64,000 nt of DNA from Halobaculum gomorrense (GTDB lineage Archaea; Halobacteriota; Halobacteria; Halobacteriales; Haloferacaceae), in the NCBI RefSeq assembly GCF_900129775.1, contig NZ_FQWV01000001.1, forward strand, positions 124,001 to 188,000, read 5' to 3'. Below are positions 16,596 through 25,343 of this stretch, piece after piece; position 1 is the stretch's first letter, and every line of letters starts with the position of its first letter. Under the pieces are notes generated by a model. That model saw only the letters and a list, made by a program, of their open reading frames with translations. It was not told the DNA's origin and did no database searches. Both the position numbers and the translations under genes were made by a program.

Positions 16596-17159
16596 TCAGT
16601 CGCCGTCGGTCCCCTCCTGCGGGCCGACGAGTTGTTCCATCGGCGTGTTGAGCGCGAAGTGATATCGTCCCAGCCCGATTGTCACGATCGCGACGAGCGC
16701 CAACGGAGCCGCGACGATCGTGAGCAAGCCGGCGGCGCCGGCGATCATGACGAACAGCCAGCGGCGGCGCTGCCGAGCGAAGCGCGTCCCCAGCCCCAAG
16801 AGCACCGAGACGACACCGAACTGAACGGTCGCGAGCGCGAGCCGCGAAGGGGCGATGCCGACCGCCGCCTCCGTGAGAAAGGCGTATCCGAAGAACGCGG
16901 CGCCGGCGACGGTGACAAGCGCCGCGGCCGCGAGACAGCCCGCACCGAGCGTGACCGGCCACTCCGGGACACGCGCGAGCACCGGCACCGATTCGGGCTC
17001 GATCGCCTCGCCGCCGTTGGAGTCGCCGGTGCCGGTCGATTCGATCGGCCGGCGCCGCTCTCGGTCGCCCACGCCCCCCTCGTACACGTCGACGGCCGCG
17101 TCGGCCTCCTCCTCCTCGTCGGGAGGGCTGTTCCCCGAACTGGCTCGTTCATCGGCCAT
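16596..17159 (-). CDS. hypothetical membrane protein with acidic N-terminus
   Basis: 187 aa from ATG 17159, chosen because a TATA element (17183-17190) is centred 27 bases upstream; the frame extends further without homology-like sequence. Residues 1-65 are highly acidic and cytoplasmic. Four hydrophobic segments follow (about 68-94, 104-124, 131-149, 150-165). No family is recognised. The C-terminus, ALNTPMEQLVGPQEGTDGD, is soluble. It is convergent with the dehydrogenase gene, and no function can be offered. Confidence 0.75.
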   Translation of the reverse strand: MADERASSGNSPPDEEEEADAAVDVYEGGVGDRERRRPIESTGTGDSNGGEAIEPESVPVLARVPEWPVTLGAGCLAAAALVTVAGAAFFGYAFLTEAAVGIAPSRLALATVQFGVVSVLLGLGTRFARQRRRWLFVMIAGAAGLLTIVAAPLALVAIVTIGLGRYHFALNTPMEQLVGPQEGTDGD

Positions 17160-17182
17160 ACCGGGCGAATTCCACCCCGACA

Positions 17183-17190
17183 AAATAAAC
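17183..17190 (-). promoter_or_regulatory. TATA box GTTTATTT
   Basis: Minus-strand element centred 27 bases upstream of ATG 17159; it decides the start of the membrane protein gene. Confidence 0.6.
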
Positions 17191-17257
17191 ACACGGTCCC
17201 AAACGCACCGGGCCTCTCGCCGAACCACCACTAAATGTGGTCACTACCCTGTGATTA

Positions 17258-17265
17258 TTTATACT
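17258..17265 (+). promoter_or_regulatory. TATA box TTTATACT
   Basis: Plus-strand element centred 26 bases before ATG 17287, inside a markedly AT-rich 40-base stretch. It may also serve the ABC transporter operon that follows 112 bases after the small gene. Confidence 0.65.
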
Positions 17266-17286
17266 AAATCTCTAAATTCCCCCGTC

Positions 17287-17526
17287 ATGGGAACAGGAGA
17301 CACCCGAGACAAGATATCACGGCGATATCCCACGTCCGTGGCGGTGGTGGTGTACGCGGCCCTGTGCATCCCGCTGTATTTCTGGCTGGAGGGCCCAGTC
17401 GGAGAGGCCGGAACCGTCGACGGGTCGGTTGCCGCCATTGGGCTGATCATCGCGTCGATCATGTTCGTTCCGGTGGTGCGCGCCGGGATCAGACGGATGA
17501 CCGACCCGAACGCGGGGGCGCGGTGA
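17287..17526 (+). CDS. small two-helix membrane protein
   Basis: 79 aa. Two hydrophobic helices (about 17-35 and 48-70) are separated by a short acidic loop; the C-terminus is basic (GIRRMTDPNAGAR). No family is recognised. It immediately precedes the ABC transporter genes and shares their strand, so it may be co-transcribed as an accessory subunit, although small membrane proteins are common next to many haloarchaeal operons. The start is fixed by the TATA box spacing. Confidence 0.7.
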   Translation: MGTGDTRDKISRRYPTSVAVVVYAALCIPLYFWLEGPVGEAGTVDGSVAAIGLIIASIMFVPVVRAGIRRMTDPNAGAR

Positions 17527-17638
17527 TTCCGGTCGCCGTCGATCCCGGCGGTTCCGCCGGAGTCGGGAGCGAGGCGAACCGGACGACGAACCAACGGACA
17601 TGGACGATCCGCGGGAACGACACGGAGGCATTTGACAC

Positions 17639-18832
17639 ATGGTAGACGCGAAACTCACGGACGTACGCAAGACGTTCAACGACGGACAGGTCGTGGCCAT
17701 CGACGACATCGATCTCCACATCGAGGACGGCGAGCTGTTGGTGCTCGTCGGCCCTTCGGGATGTGGCAAGTCGACGACGATGCGCTGTATCGCCGGGCTG
17801 GAAACCCCCAACGGCGGCACCATCGAGTTCGGCGGTCACGAGGTGACGAACCTCCCACCGAAGGACCGCGAGGTGTCGATGGTGTTCCAGAACTACGCGC
17901 TGTACCCGTCGATGACGGTGTATGAGAACATGGCGTTCGGCCTCAAGATGCGCGGGGCGGACCGCGAAACCATCGACGAACAGGTCCGATGGGCCGCCGA
18001 GACGATGGAGATCGGCGACCTGCTTGACCGGTACCCCACGCAGCTGTCCGGGGGACAACAGCAACGGGTCGCGCTGGGACGAGCCATCGTTCGGGACCCG
18101 GCGATTTTCCTGCTTGACGAACCGCTCAGCAACCTCGACGCGAAGCTCCGAGCGGTGATGCGCACGGAGATCCAAGAACTCCAGCAGGAACTCGACGTGG
18201 CCGCCGTCTTCGTCACCCACGACCAGGAGGAGGCGATGAGTATGGGCGACCGCATCGCAGTGATGAACGCCGGGCGCATCGAGCAGGTGGCCCCGCCCGA
18301 GGAGATCTACCACGACCCCAACTCGCTGTTCGTCGCCGACTTCATCGGCTCGCCAGCCATCAACTTCTTCGAGTGTTCGTTGACGGGGACGACCATCGAC
18401 CACGACGTGTTCAGCTTCGACCTGCCCGACAGCATCGCTGAGCCGCTCGCGGCGGGCCTCGACGGCGATCAGGTCGTAATCGGCATCCGCCCGGAGGACC
18501 TTGGCATCACCGACCCGGGACAGGGACTGTTCGACACGCGAGTGGAAGTTATCGAGCCGATGGGCGACCGGAAGATCGTCTACATGGACGTGGGCGACCG
18601 CCGGATGGAGGCGGTCGTCCCGTCGAACGCGGCCGTCGAGGAGGGCGACGACATCGGCGTCTCGGTCAACTGGCCGAACTCTCACTTCTTCAGCCCGAGC
18701 GGCCCGAAGGTGCTCAAGTGGGTCCACGCGGAGGACCCATCGGTCGAGGCGGGCGCGGACACCGGTGAGTTCGTCACCGACGGCGGTGACGGCAGGATCG
18801 ACGGGGACGACACCGGCGAGGTGGACGGCTGA
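17639..18832 (+). CDS. ABC transporter ATP-binding protein, MalK/UgpC type (CUT1)
   Basis: 397 aa. Walker A is GPSGCGKSTT (about residue 37), then the Q-loop FQNYALYPSMTV, signature LSGGQQQRVALGRA, Walker B FLLDEPLSNLD, and H-loop VTHDQEEAM. A C-terminal OB-like TOBE domain (about 240-375) is typical of sugar and polyol importers. An acidic tail of about 25 residues ends the protein. A GGAGG lies ten bases before the ATG. It energises import with the two permeases that overlap it downstream. The substrate class is carbohydrate or polyol-phosphate by family; the exact solute is unknown. Confidence 0.95.
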   Translation: MVDAKLTDVRKTFNDGQVVAIDDIDLHIEDGELLVLVGPSGCGKSTTMRCIAGLETPNGGTIEFGGHEVTNLPPKDREVSMVFQNYALYPSMTVYENMAFGLKMRGADRETIDEQVRWAAETMEIGDLLDRYPTQLSGGQQQRVALGRAIVRDPAIFLLDEPLSNLDAKLRAVMRTEIQELQQELDVAAVFVTHDQEEAMSMGDRIAVMNAGRIEQVAPPEEIYHDPNSLFVADFIGSPAINFFECSLTGTTIDHDVFSFDLPDSIAEPLAAGLDGDQVVIGIRPEDLGITDPGQGLFDTRVEVIEPMGDRKIVYMDVGDRRMEAVVPSNAAVEEGDDIGVSVNWPNSHFFSPSGPKVLKWVHAEDPSVEAGADTGEFVTDGGDGRIDGDDTGEVDG

Positions 18833-19788
18833 TGGCGACGATCGAACAGGACGACGATCGCTTCGGAGCCAGCCAACGGTCGTTCCTCGACCGGATCCTC
18901 GAGGAGTACGGCTCACTGCAGGGGCTGCTGTTCCTCCTGCCGACGCTCACCATTCTGTCGGTGATCGTCTTCTACCCGATGCTGGTCAACGGGCTTCTGC
19001 TCTCGTTCAAGCAGTTTACCATCCCGCCGACCGTGGCCGACCCGTGGGTCGGGCTGGAGAACTACAAGTACTGGCTCATCGGCGGCGGTCAAGCGCTGTT
19101 CGTGTTCAGCCTGAAGATGACCCTGCTGTACGAGTTCGTCGTCATCCCGCTCGACCTCGTGGTCGCGCTGGCGGCGGCGCTCGTGATGAACGAGGCGATG
19201 CCCGCGCGACCGCTCTGGCGGGGGATCATGCTCGCGGGGTACGCGAGCCCACCCATCGCTGCGGGGCTGGTGTTCGCCACGATGGAGCAGGCGGCAACGT
19301 ACGGAGTCATCTACCAGATACTCTCGCCGATCTTCGACATCCCAGCGGGTGGCGGCATGACCGCCAACTCCCCGTGGGCGTTTTGGGCCATCGTGCTCGC
19401 GAAGGTGTGGCGCGACTTCGGGTTCATGTACGTCGTGTTCCTCGCGGGGGTCCAGTCCGTCCCCAGCGAGCTGTACGAGATCGCGAAAGTGGACGGCGCC
19501 GGCCCGGTCCAGCGGTTCCGTAACATCACACTGCCCCACCTGCGCACCATCATCGTGACCGTCGTGATGATCCGGACGGTGTTCACCGTCGGCAAGGTCG
19601 CGATCCCGTGGGCGGTGACCAAAGGCGGCCCGGTGAACTACACCACGTTCCTCGGCGTCGCCATCTTCAAACAGGCGTTCATCAACTGGAGCATGGGGCG
19701 GGCGGCCGCGCTCGGCATGATCTTCGCCGTGATGGTCGTCCCACTGATCCTGATTTGGGTGAAGACCGAGACGGAGGACTTCTCATGA
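18832..19788 (+). CDS. ABC transporter permease, MalF/UgpA type
   Basis: 318 aa, about six membrane helices. The cytoplasmic EAA loop that contacts the ATPase reads YEIAKVDGAGPVQRFRNITLP (about residues 218-238). The start codon overlaps the ATPase stop by one base, showing tight operon coupling. Together with the MalG-type gene it forms the translocation path of the CUT1 importer. The N-terminal 25 residues are hydrophilic. Confidence 0.93.
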   Translation: MATIEQDDDRFGASQRSFLDRILEEYGSLQGLLFLLPTLTILSVIVFYPMLVNGLLLSFKQFTIPPTVADPWVGLENYKYWLIGGGQALFVFSLKMTLLYEFVVIPLDLVVALAAALVMNEAMPARPLWRGIMLAGYASPPIAAGLVFATMEQAATYGVIYQILSPIFDIPAGGGMTANSPWAFWAIVLAKVWRDFGFMYVVFLAGVQSVPSELYEIAKVDGAGPVQRFRNITLPHLRTIIVTVVMIRTVFTVGKVAIPWAVTKGGPVNYTTFLGVAIFKQAFINWSMGRAAALGMIFAVMVVPLILIWVKTETEDFS

Positions 19789-20744
19789 ACGACGAATCTA
19801 TACAGACCGGCGACACGACGACGCGCGCAGACGGGGGAACGCCCGCTGTCGACAGACGGGAGTTCGACTTCGAGTCCTCTGAGAATGGACTCAACTGGGA
19901 ACAGCACATCAAGCCTGTGGCGAAGTATGTCTCGCTCGCGGTGCTGGTGGCTGTGATGCTGTTCCCGGTGTATTACGCCTTCGCGAACAGCCTGAAGACG
20001 CCCGAACAGATCTTCACGTCGCCGCTCGGCATTCCGTGGGTCACGTTCGACCCGGCGGCGTGGTCGGAGATGGCGTGGAACACGATGTGGGAGGCGTTCC
20101 CGTTCGTGGAGTACACGCTTGCGACGTTCATCGTGAGCGTTGGCACGGCAGGGCTCGCGACCGTCTCGGCGGTGTTCGCGGCGTACGCGTTCGCCCGACT
20201 CGATTTCCCGCTGAAGAACACGCTGTTCGTGCTGAGCGTCGCCGGGTTCCTCTTCCCGGTTGTGCTGCTCGCGATCCCGATCTTCGTGCTGATGCAGCAG
20301 CTCGGGCTGTTGAATACGTATCTCGGGATGATCCTCGCGTTCACCGCGTTCACACTGCCGTACAACGTCTGGCTGCTGCGCGGCTTCTTCGAGGACCTGC
20401 CGGACAACCTCGAGGAGTCCGCCCGCGTCGACGGCTGCACGCAGATCGGCGCGTTCTTCCGCGTGATCCTGCCGCTCTCGCGGCCTGCGCTCGCGTCGGT
20501 GTTCCTGCTTGCGTTCCTGCTCGCCTGGCACAACTACGTCATGGCGTTCATCATCGGTAGCGACGAGCTCCACACGACGCTCGCGCCCGCGCTGATCGAA
20601 CTGAAGGGGACGTTCTTCGTCGCCAACTTCCACTACATCATGGCGGCGACCTTCTTGACCATGCTCGTCCCGATGCTGATGTACATGTACCTCCAGAAGT
20701 ATCTCGTGGAGGGGCTGACTAGCGGCGGCGGCGTCAAGGGCTGA
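19785..20744 (+). CDS. ABC transporter permease, MalG/UgpE type
   Basis: 319 aa from ATG 19785, which overlaps the preceding stop (ATGA). A 40-residue hydrophilic N-terminus is followed by six helices. The EAA loop is EESARVDGCTQIGAFFRVILP (about residues 208-228). It is the second half of the permease pair. T-rich sequence at about 20781-20802 after the stop may terminate the operon. The solute-binding protein gene is not contiguous; it lies 690 bases further on, beyond a gene on the other strand. Confidence 0.93.
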   Translation: MNDESIQTGDTTTRADGGTPAVDRREFDFESSENGLNWEQHIKPVAKYVSLAVLVAVMLFPVYYAFANSLKTPEQIFTSPLGIPWVTFDPAAWSEMAWNTMWEAFPFVEYTLATFIVSVGTAGLATVSAVFAAYAFARLDFPLKNTLFVLSVAGFLFPVVLLAIPIFVLMQQLGLLNTYLGMILAFTAFTLPYNVWLLRGFFEDLPDNLEESARVDGCTQIGAFFRVILPLSRPALASVFLLAFLLAWHNYVMAFIIGSDELHTTLAPALIELKGTFFVANFHYIMAATFLTMLVPMLMYMYLQKYLVEGLTSGGGVKG

Positions 20745-20961
20745 CTCCGCGCCCCGCCCGGGATCGGCCCGGACGGTTCGGTTCCGTTTCTCTGTTCTGT
20801 CGTTCAGTTCGTCCGACAAGCCACCGGCGTCGACTCCAACGTGAGGACGGACGAGCACGACTGGACGGGAGACGACCGGGCGCGACCACCGACCAGTCGC
20901 GACGGTCGCGGTCGGTGGACCCGTCGGTCAGGCGATGGCGAACGCGGAGAAGGGAGCGCGG

Positions 20962-21282
20962 TTATTCGCCGACGTCGACCGTCCACTCTTGGGTCTGGTC
21001 GACCTCCTCGGTACGGTGGGCCTCGATCTTGTCGCCAACTTTCGAGGCGAGGTAGCCGAGCACGAGGATCACGATCGCGGCGACGAACAGGCCGCTGTTG
21101 GCCGCCGGCTCGTCCGCGATGGCGAACCACGGGTAGATAGCGGTGCCCGAGAGCTTCCAGTCGGCGTAGAGTCCGCCGAGAAAGTGCAGGCCGGCGAGTG
21201 CGTACAGACCGGTCGAGATCTGAGCGAAATAATCTGGCAGCTCCCGTTCGCCGACTCCCCTCACGGCTGTCTGATTGGACAT
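20962..21282 (-). CDS. small hypothetical membrane protein
   Basis: 106 aa from ATG 21282, selected because a TATA-like GCTTAATC (21307-21314) is centred 28 bases upstream. Two hydrophobic segments (about 22-40 and 62-80) are separated by an external loop with several aromatic residues (YADWKLSGTAIYPWFAIAD). The C-terminus is charged and cytoplasmic. No family is recognised. It separates the transporter permeases from their probable binding protein but is read from the other strand, so a functional link is only positional. Confidence 0.7.
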   Translation of the reverse strand: MSNQTAVRGVGERELPDYFAQISTGLYALAGLHFLGGLYADWKLSGTAIYPWFAIADEPAANSGLFVAAIVILVLGYLASKVGDKIEAHRTEEVDQTQEWTVDVGE

Positions 21283-21397
21283 GTGACGGGGTATCATACG
21301 CCCCCCGATTAAGCCTTGCGCTCGCAGCGACGCCCGCACGACGCGCGTGTACGGCTCAGACCCCCGGCTAAGCCAGAGGAACTGCCGACGGGGAAAC

Positions 21398-21409
21398 TTA
21401 TATATAATA
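21398..21409 (+). promoter_or_regulatory. TATA box for the solute-binding protein gene
   Basis: TTATATATAATA, the strongest TATA-like element in this region, ends 29 bases before ATG 21438 and predicts a leader of only some 8-10 bases. A separate strong promoter fits the usual need for excess binding protein over permease. Confidence 0.65.
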
Positions 21410-21437
21410 CGGCTCGGAACGCGTTCGGTGTTAGCCT

Positions 21438-22925
21438 ATGACAGGCTCAAACGGACGCGGTGACGGTAGCATCGATCGGCGCACAGTTCTCAAAGGGCTG
21501 GGTGCAGGCGCAACGGCGACCGCGATGGCAGGCTGTACCGGCGACGGTGGCGGCGGCGATGGTGGCGATGGCGGCGGTGGTGGCGATGGCGGCGGCGGCG
21601 GTGGCGGCGCCACCAAGGGCGACACCTCGAAGCCGACGCTCAACATGTGGCTCGGGTACTACACGGAGGGTGAAGTCAAACGTGAGTACACCGACCAGGT
21701 CATGAAGCAGTTCGAGCAGAAGACCGGTATCACGGTCAACATCCAAGGCGTCCCCTACGCCGACATGGTCACGAAGTTCCGGGCGGCCCGCGCCGCCGGG
21801 GACCTCCCGGACCTGATCGAGGTGATGACGAACCCCGGCGTGATCGCTGGCGGCGGCGCCCGACCGGTCAACGACCTGTTCAAGTCGATGGAGCTGTCGG
21901 ACGTCGTTTCACAGTCGGTGATGAACCCCCACTACGTGTGGGGGAAGCAGGCGACCGGCAAGGACGGCGCACTCGTGACCATTCCACTGGGGGTACGGCC
22001 GTACCTCACCTGCTGGCGAACCGACTGGCTCGAACAGGCAGGCATCCCCAAAGAGCAGGTGAACTACAAGGCGGGCCAGCTCTCCTACCAGGATGACCTC
22101 CCGGGGATCTATCAGAAGCTCATGGACACGGAGCTGGGCCAGCAGAAGGGGTACTTCCCCGACGCGACCGGGATGAAACAGACCGACGAGGAGTACCTCT
22201 CGAACTACATCCCGCAGTTCGGCGGATCCCTCACGGGCGTCGTCACCGAGGACGGTAGCGAGGCCGCCATCGACACCAAGGAGGCCCGCGCAGCCATCAG
22301 CATGCAAAAGGAGTTCATCGAGAAGGGATACTTCGACGCGAACGCCATCAGCATGGGCGACGAGGAGGCGACGACCAAACACTGGGCCGGGAAGATCGCC
22401 GTCAACCACGTCCAGGACTCGACGGACCTGTGGGCCGGCTACCTCTCGAACAAGCCCGAGATGATGAAGAACGGCGGGTTCACGTGGGGGCTGCCGTACA
22501 CGGGCGGGGCCGACGCCGGCCTCTCGTGGCTCCCGGCTATCGCCTTCGTCGACGGGCAGTTCAAAGATCAGGCGAAGCTCGACGCCGCCGGGAAGCTGCT
22601 GGACTTCTGGGTCGCTGACAAGGACCGCGCGGTGCAGAACTCCAAGAAGCTCGGGTTCGTCCCGCCGACGCCCGACGCGATCAAGAAGCGGGACTTCTAC
22701 TCGAAGACCGACTACCACAAGGAGTTCTGGCAGGGCGCCGCCCTGAAGACCGTCGAGGAGGTCTCGCCGTCGACCATCCCCGCCGTGCCGGGTAACACGG
22801 CGATCACCTACAAGATCCCCAACAAGATGCATCAGCGCATCATGAGCCAGGGGATGAGCGTGAAGGAAGCAACCTCGAAGGCCGCCACCGAGATCAACGA
22901 GGTCCTGAAGCGGAAGCGGAGCTAA
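21438..22925 (+). CDS. extracellular solute-binding lipoprotein (CUT1 family)
   Basis: 495 aa. A twin-arginine signal (DRRTVLKGLGAGATATAMAG) ends in a lipobox with Cys 33, so the protein is Tat-exported and membrane-anchored. A Gly/Asp-only linker of about 25 residues (some 34-57) follows. The mature domain starts PTLNMWLGYYTEGEVKREY and matches the ABC-type sugar-binding fold (bacterial extracellular protein 1). It most likely feeds the importer encoded at 17.6-20.7 kb. Codon use is Lys-richer than in the neighbours (ending EVLKRKRS), but not enough to claim transfer. Confidence 0.9.
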   Translation: MTGSNGRGDGSIDRRTVLKGLGAGATATAMAGCTGDGGGGDGGDGGGGGDGGGGGGGATKGDTSKPTLNMWLGYYTEGEVKREYTDQVMKQFEQKTGITVNIQGVPYADMVTKFRAARAAGDLPDLIEVMTNPGVIAGGGARPVNDLFKSMELSDVVSQSVMNPHYVWGKQATGKDGALVTIPLGVRPYLTCWRTDWLEQAGIPKEQVNYKAGQLSYQDDLPGIYQKLMDTELGQQKGYFPDATGMKQTDEEYLSNYIPQFGGSLTGVVTEDGSEAAIDTKEARAAISMQKEFIEKGYFDANAISMGDEEATTKHWAGKIAVNHVQDSTDLWAGYLSNKPEMMKNGGFTWGLPYTGGADAGLSWLPAIAFVDGQFKDQAKLDAAGKLLDFWVADKDRAVQNSKKLGFVPPTPDAIKKRDFYSKTDYHKEFWQGAALKTVEEVSPSTIPAVPGNTAITYKIPNKMHQRIMSQGMSVKEATSKAATEINEVLKRKRS

Positions 22926-23049
22926 GACGGTCGATCCGCCCGCCTCCGTGCGGGCTCGTTCGCGTTCGTCCGGTCACAACCGGCGATCAAGGAAGCCGAA
23001 ACCGACCGAGTTCAGAACGGTTCGCGGTTTTTGCGGTGTTGCGGAAAAT

Positions 23050-23378
23050 CGAGGAGAAAGCCCCGTGCTTTAGCGCAGGGATGAATCCGACAAGCCCTCC
23101 ACAACCAATGTGAACAAGTAGCCCGGCGTCGTATTGTGCGGTAAGACAACTCGCGTAAACTCTCAATCGGAAGAATCGGGGTCGCTTCCCGCTGATACGG
23201 ACGGTTTCACGTCCACCACGGGCAACCCCGGTGGGGAGTACGTGGTTGAGGTTCATCCGCCGTCCTCACAGTACCCCTACCCGTCACTGGAGACGGTCGG
23301 AGTTGCCTTCGGGGTAGCGTTGGACAGCCGGACGCCCCACGGTGAATCCTCGCGCTTCAGCGCGGGGAGGATGTCAAT
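23050..23378 (+). mobile_element. IS605/IS1341-type remnant with two end hairpins (orphan omega-RNA-like region)
   Basis: Two hairpins of the kind that end haloarchaeal IS1341/TnpB elements lie about 290 bases apart in the same orientation. The left one (about 23057-23084, AAAGCCCCGTGCTTTAGCGC) has a partly decayed right arm. The right one (23347-23371) has an 8-bp stem CCTCGCGC/GCGCGGGG with loop TTCA, followed by AGGATGTCAA, the usual haloarchaeal right-end wording. No TnpA or TnpB frame survives between them or beside them. In intact elements this end is part of the TnpB guide (omega) RNA. The assignment rests on recalled end sequences. Confidence 0.5.
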
Positions 23379-25179
23379 TCTCCTCAGAGCGGAACGACTC
23401 GTGCCCGCACAGCCGTTCGGTCGGGTACCGCCCGTCGGCGGGCGTCCCGACCGCGAGCACGCGGGCCTCAGTCTCGGCGACGTTATGGAGGAGATGCGGG
23501 GCACCGGGGTCGAACGCGGCGGCCTCGTCGGCGGCGAGCGTCTCCCCGCCGTCTTCGGTCTCGACGGCGATCTCACCCGAGAGGACGTAGTACAGCTCCG
23601 TCTGTGTGGGGTGTCTGTGGTAGGCGTTCCCCGAGAGCCGCTCGCCCGGCGCGAGCGTCACAATGTTCACGTTCACGCCGTCGACACCGAGCGCCGTCGA
23701 GAGGTCCCGCCGCGTCCCGGGCTTGCCCTCGACCGCGTCGAGGTCGTCCGCGCTCGCGAGTCGGTAGCCGGCGTCGGGCGCGACGCCCCGCAGGAGCGTC
23801 GAGAGCGCGTCCTCGCCGGCGCGCAGCGCCGCCGCGCTCGGCGACTCGGTCAGCCCCTCGACCGCCTCGGCGACGGCGTCGACAGCCTCGGGGGACAGCA
23901 CCGCCCGTGCGCACTTGTCGTACTTCTCGCGGAGACGCTCCGGTAAAACGGGGTTGTCCGGCCCGCCCGGGGCGTGCGGCTCCTCGGCCACGTGGGTCTC
24001 GCCGTCGACGGTCTCGACGCGGACGCGGGCGCCGTAGCCCGCGAAGTCGCCGCCGAGGGCGTTCTCCTCGAAGTCCCGCTCGACGAGGTCCATGGCGGCG
24101 CGCGTCTCCGGCGCCCGGACGTACCCGTCGGTGAACTCGCGGACGCCAGCGTCGCCCTCGCGCAGCACCGCCGCGAGGCAGAACTCGATCGAGAACTTCG
24201 CCTCCAGCTCGGTGTCGGCGTCCGCGTGGATGAGCATCTCGTCTGCCGCCTCGTCGAGGGTGACGACGACCCGCTCGACCGTCTCGGGTGTGAGGTCGTG
24301 CTCGGCGACGAGGTCGCGCATCCCGTCCATCGCGGCGTGGGTGATGACCCCCGAGGGGTACGGCTTGAAGCCGATGTCCGTGACGGCCCACGTCTCGCCG
24401 AGCCCCTCGGTCACCGCGGTCGGGTCGTAGCCGTCGTCGCCGACGGTCATCACCGCCCCGTAGCCGATGTCCCCCTCGAGCACGTCCGGGTCGGCGGTAA
24501 GCCCCTCCTCGGCGAGGCGGGCGGCGCGGACGCCGACGGCGGCCGCGTGGCCGGCGTGGAGCGGTTTCGTGCCCGTCCCGAAGTTCGTCTTCAGCGCCGA
24601 CGAGCAGGAGGCAACGACGCCGAAGGCTCGCCTGGTCGTCTCGGCGTCGAGGTCGAGCACCGAGGCGGCCGCCGCGGCGGCACCGAACGCACCGACAGTT
24701 CCGGTAGCGTGCCAGCCGTTGTCGTAGTGGCTGGGGTAGGTCGCGTGGCCGACCCGGAAGGCCGCCTCACAGCCCGCAACGTACGCCGCGAGTACGTCCC
24801 GGCCGGTCACCTCCGGCGTCATCGACTCCTCACGGCGGGCCTGCGAAGCCGCGAGTGTGGCCGCGAACACGGGTGAAGTCGGGTGGATCACGATCGAGTC
24901 GAACGTGTCGTCGTAGTCGACTGCGTGGCCGAACGCGCCGTTCGCGAGCGCCGCGCCCGTCGGTGTCGTCGTGCCCCGACCGAACGCGGTGGCGGGTCCG
25001 CGACCGAACGCGCGGTCGGCGTACCGCCAGACCCGCTCGCCCACCTCGTGGGCCGACCCGTACAGCGCGACGCCGACGTAGTCGCGGATCGCGAGGGTCG
25101 CGTCCGCGACGACATCGTCGGGCACATCGTCGAGCGCGAGTTGCGAGACGAACGACGCGAGTGTGGCTGTCTCTCCCAT
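23374..25179 (-). CDS. MmgE/PrpD family protein fused to a C-terminal cupin domain
   Basis: 601 aa. Residues 1 to about 455 match MmgE/PrpD (2-methylcitrate dehydratase family): GRGTTTPTGAALANGAFGHAVDYDDTFDS, ATGTVGAFGAAAAAASVL, KPYPSGVITHAAMDGM. Residues about 490-600 form a cupin: YHRHPTQTELYYVLSGEIAVETEDG (metal-binding H-x-H and E) and FDPGAPHLLHNV (second-motif His). The family normally ends near 450-470 residues, so the cupin is an added module, perhaps a sensor or an isomerase-type partner. The dehydratase substrate is unknown. Its stop abuts the mobile-element end at 23374. Confidence 0.87.
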   Translation of the reverse strand: MGETATLASFVSQLALDDVPDDVVADATLAIRDYVGVALYGSAHEVGERVWRYADRAFGRGPATAFGRGTTTPTGAALANGAFGHAVDYDDTFDSIVIHPTSPVFAATLAASQARREESMTPEVTGRDVLAAYVAGCEAAFRVGHATYPSHYDNGWHATGTVGAFGAAAAAASVLDLDAETTRRAFGVVASCSSALKTNFGTGTKPLHAGHAAAVGVRAARLAEEGLTADPDVLEGDIGYGAVMTVGDDGYDPTAVTEGLGETWAVTDIGFKPYPSGVITHAAMDGMRDLVAEHDLTPETVERVVVTLDEAADEMLIHADADTELEAKFSIEFCLAAVLREGDAGVREFTDGYVRAPETRAAMDLVERDFEENALGGDFAGYGARVRVETVDGETHVAEEPHAPGGPDNPVLPERLREKYDKCARAVLSPEAVDAVAEAVEGLTESPSAAALRAGEDALSTLLRGVAPDAGYRLASADDLDAVEGKPGTRRDLSTALGVDGVNVNIVTLAPGERLSGNAYHRHPTQTELYYVLSGEIAVETEDGGETLAADEAAAFDPGAPHLLHNVAETEARVLAVGTPADGRYPTERLCGHESFRSEEN

Positions 25180-25343
25180 GGATAGCGGTAGGTGTGAACG
25201 AGCGACAAAGGTGTATCGACATCGGCGACGTGGACGGCGAGATGGACGAGTGGGAGCCGAGGGAGCGCGCGGGTTCGCCGGCTAGGGTGTCCGGGCGGGG
25301 CATCCTCGGACCCCAGATTCAAGATGTCACATCGGGAATCCGC

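Noticed and set aside
23134-23373. Plus-strand frame through the mobile remnant (VWCGKTTRVNS...)
   Set aside because: It does not resemble any part of TnpB in any frame and runs through the right-end hairpin; more likely non-coding.
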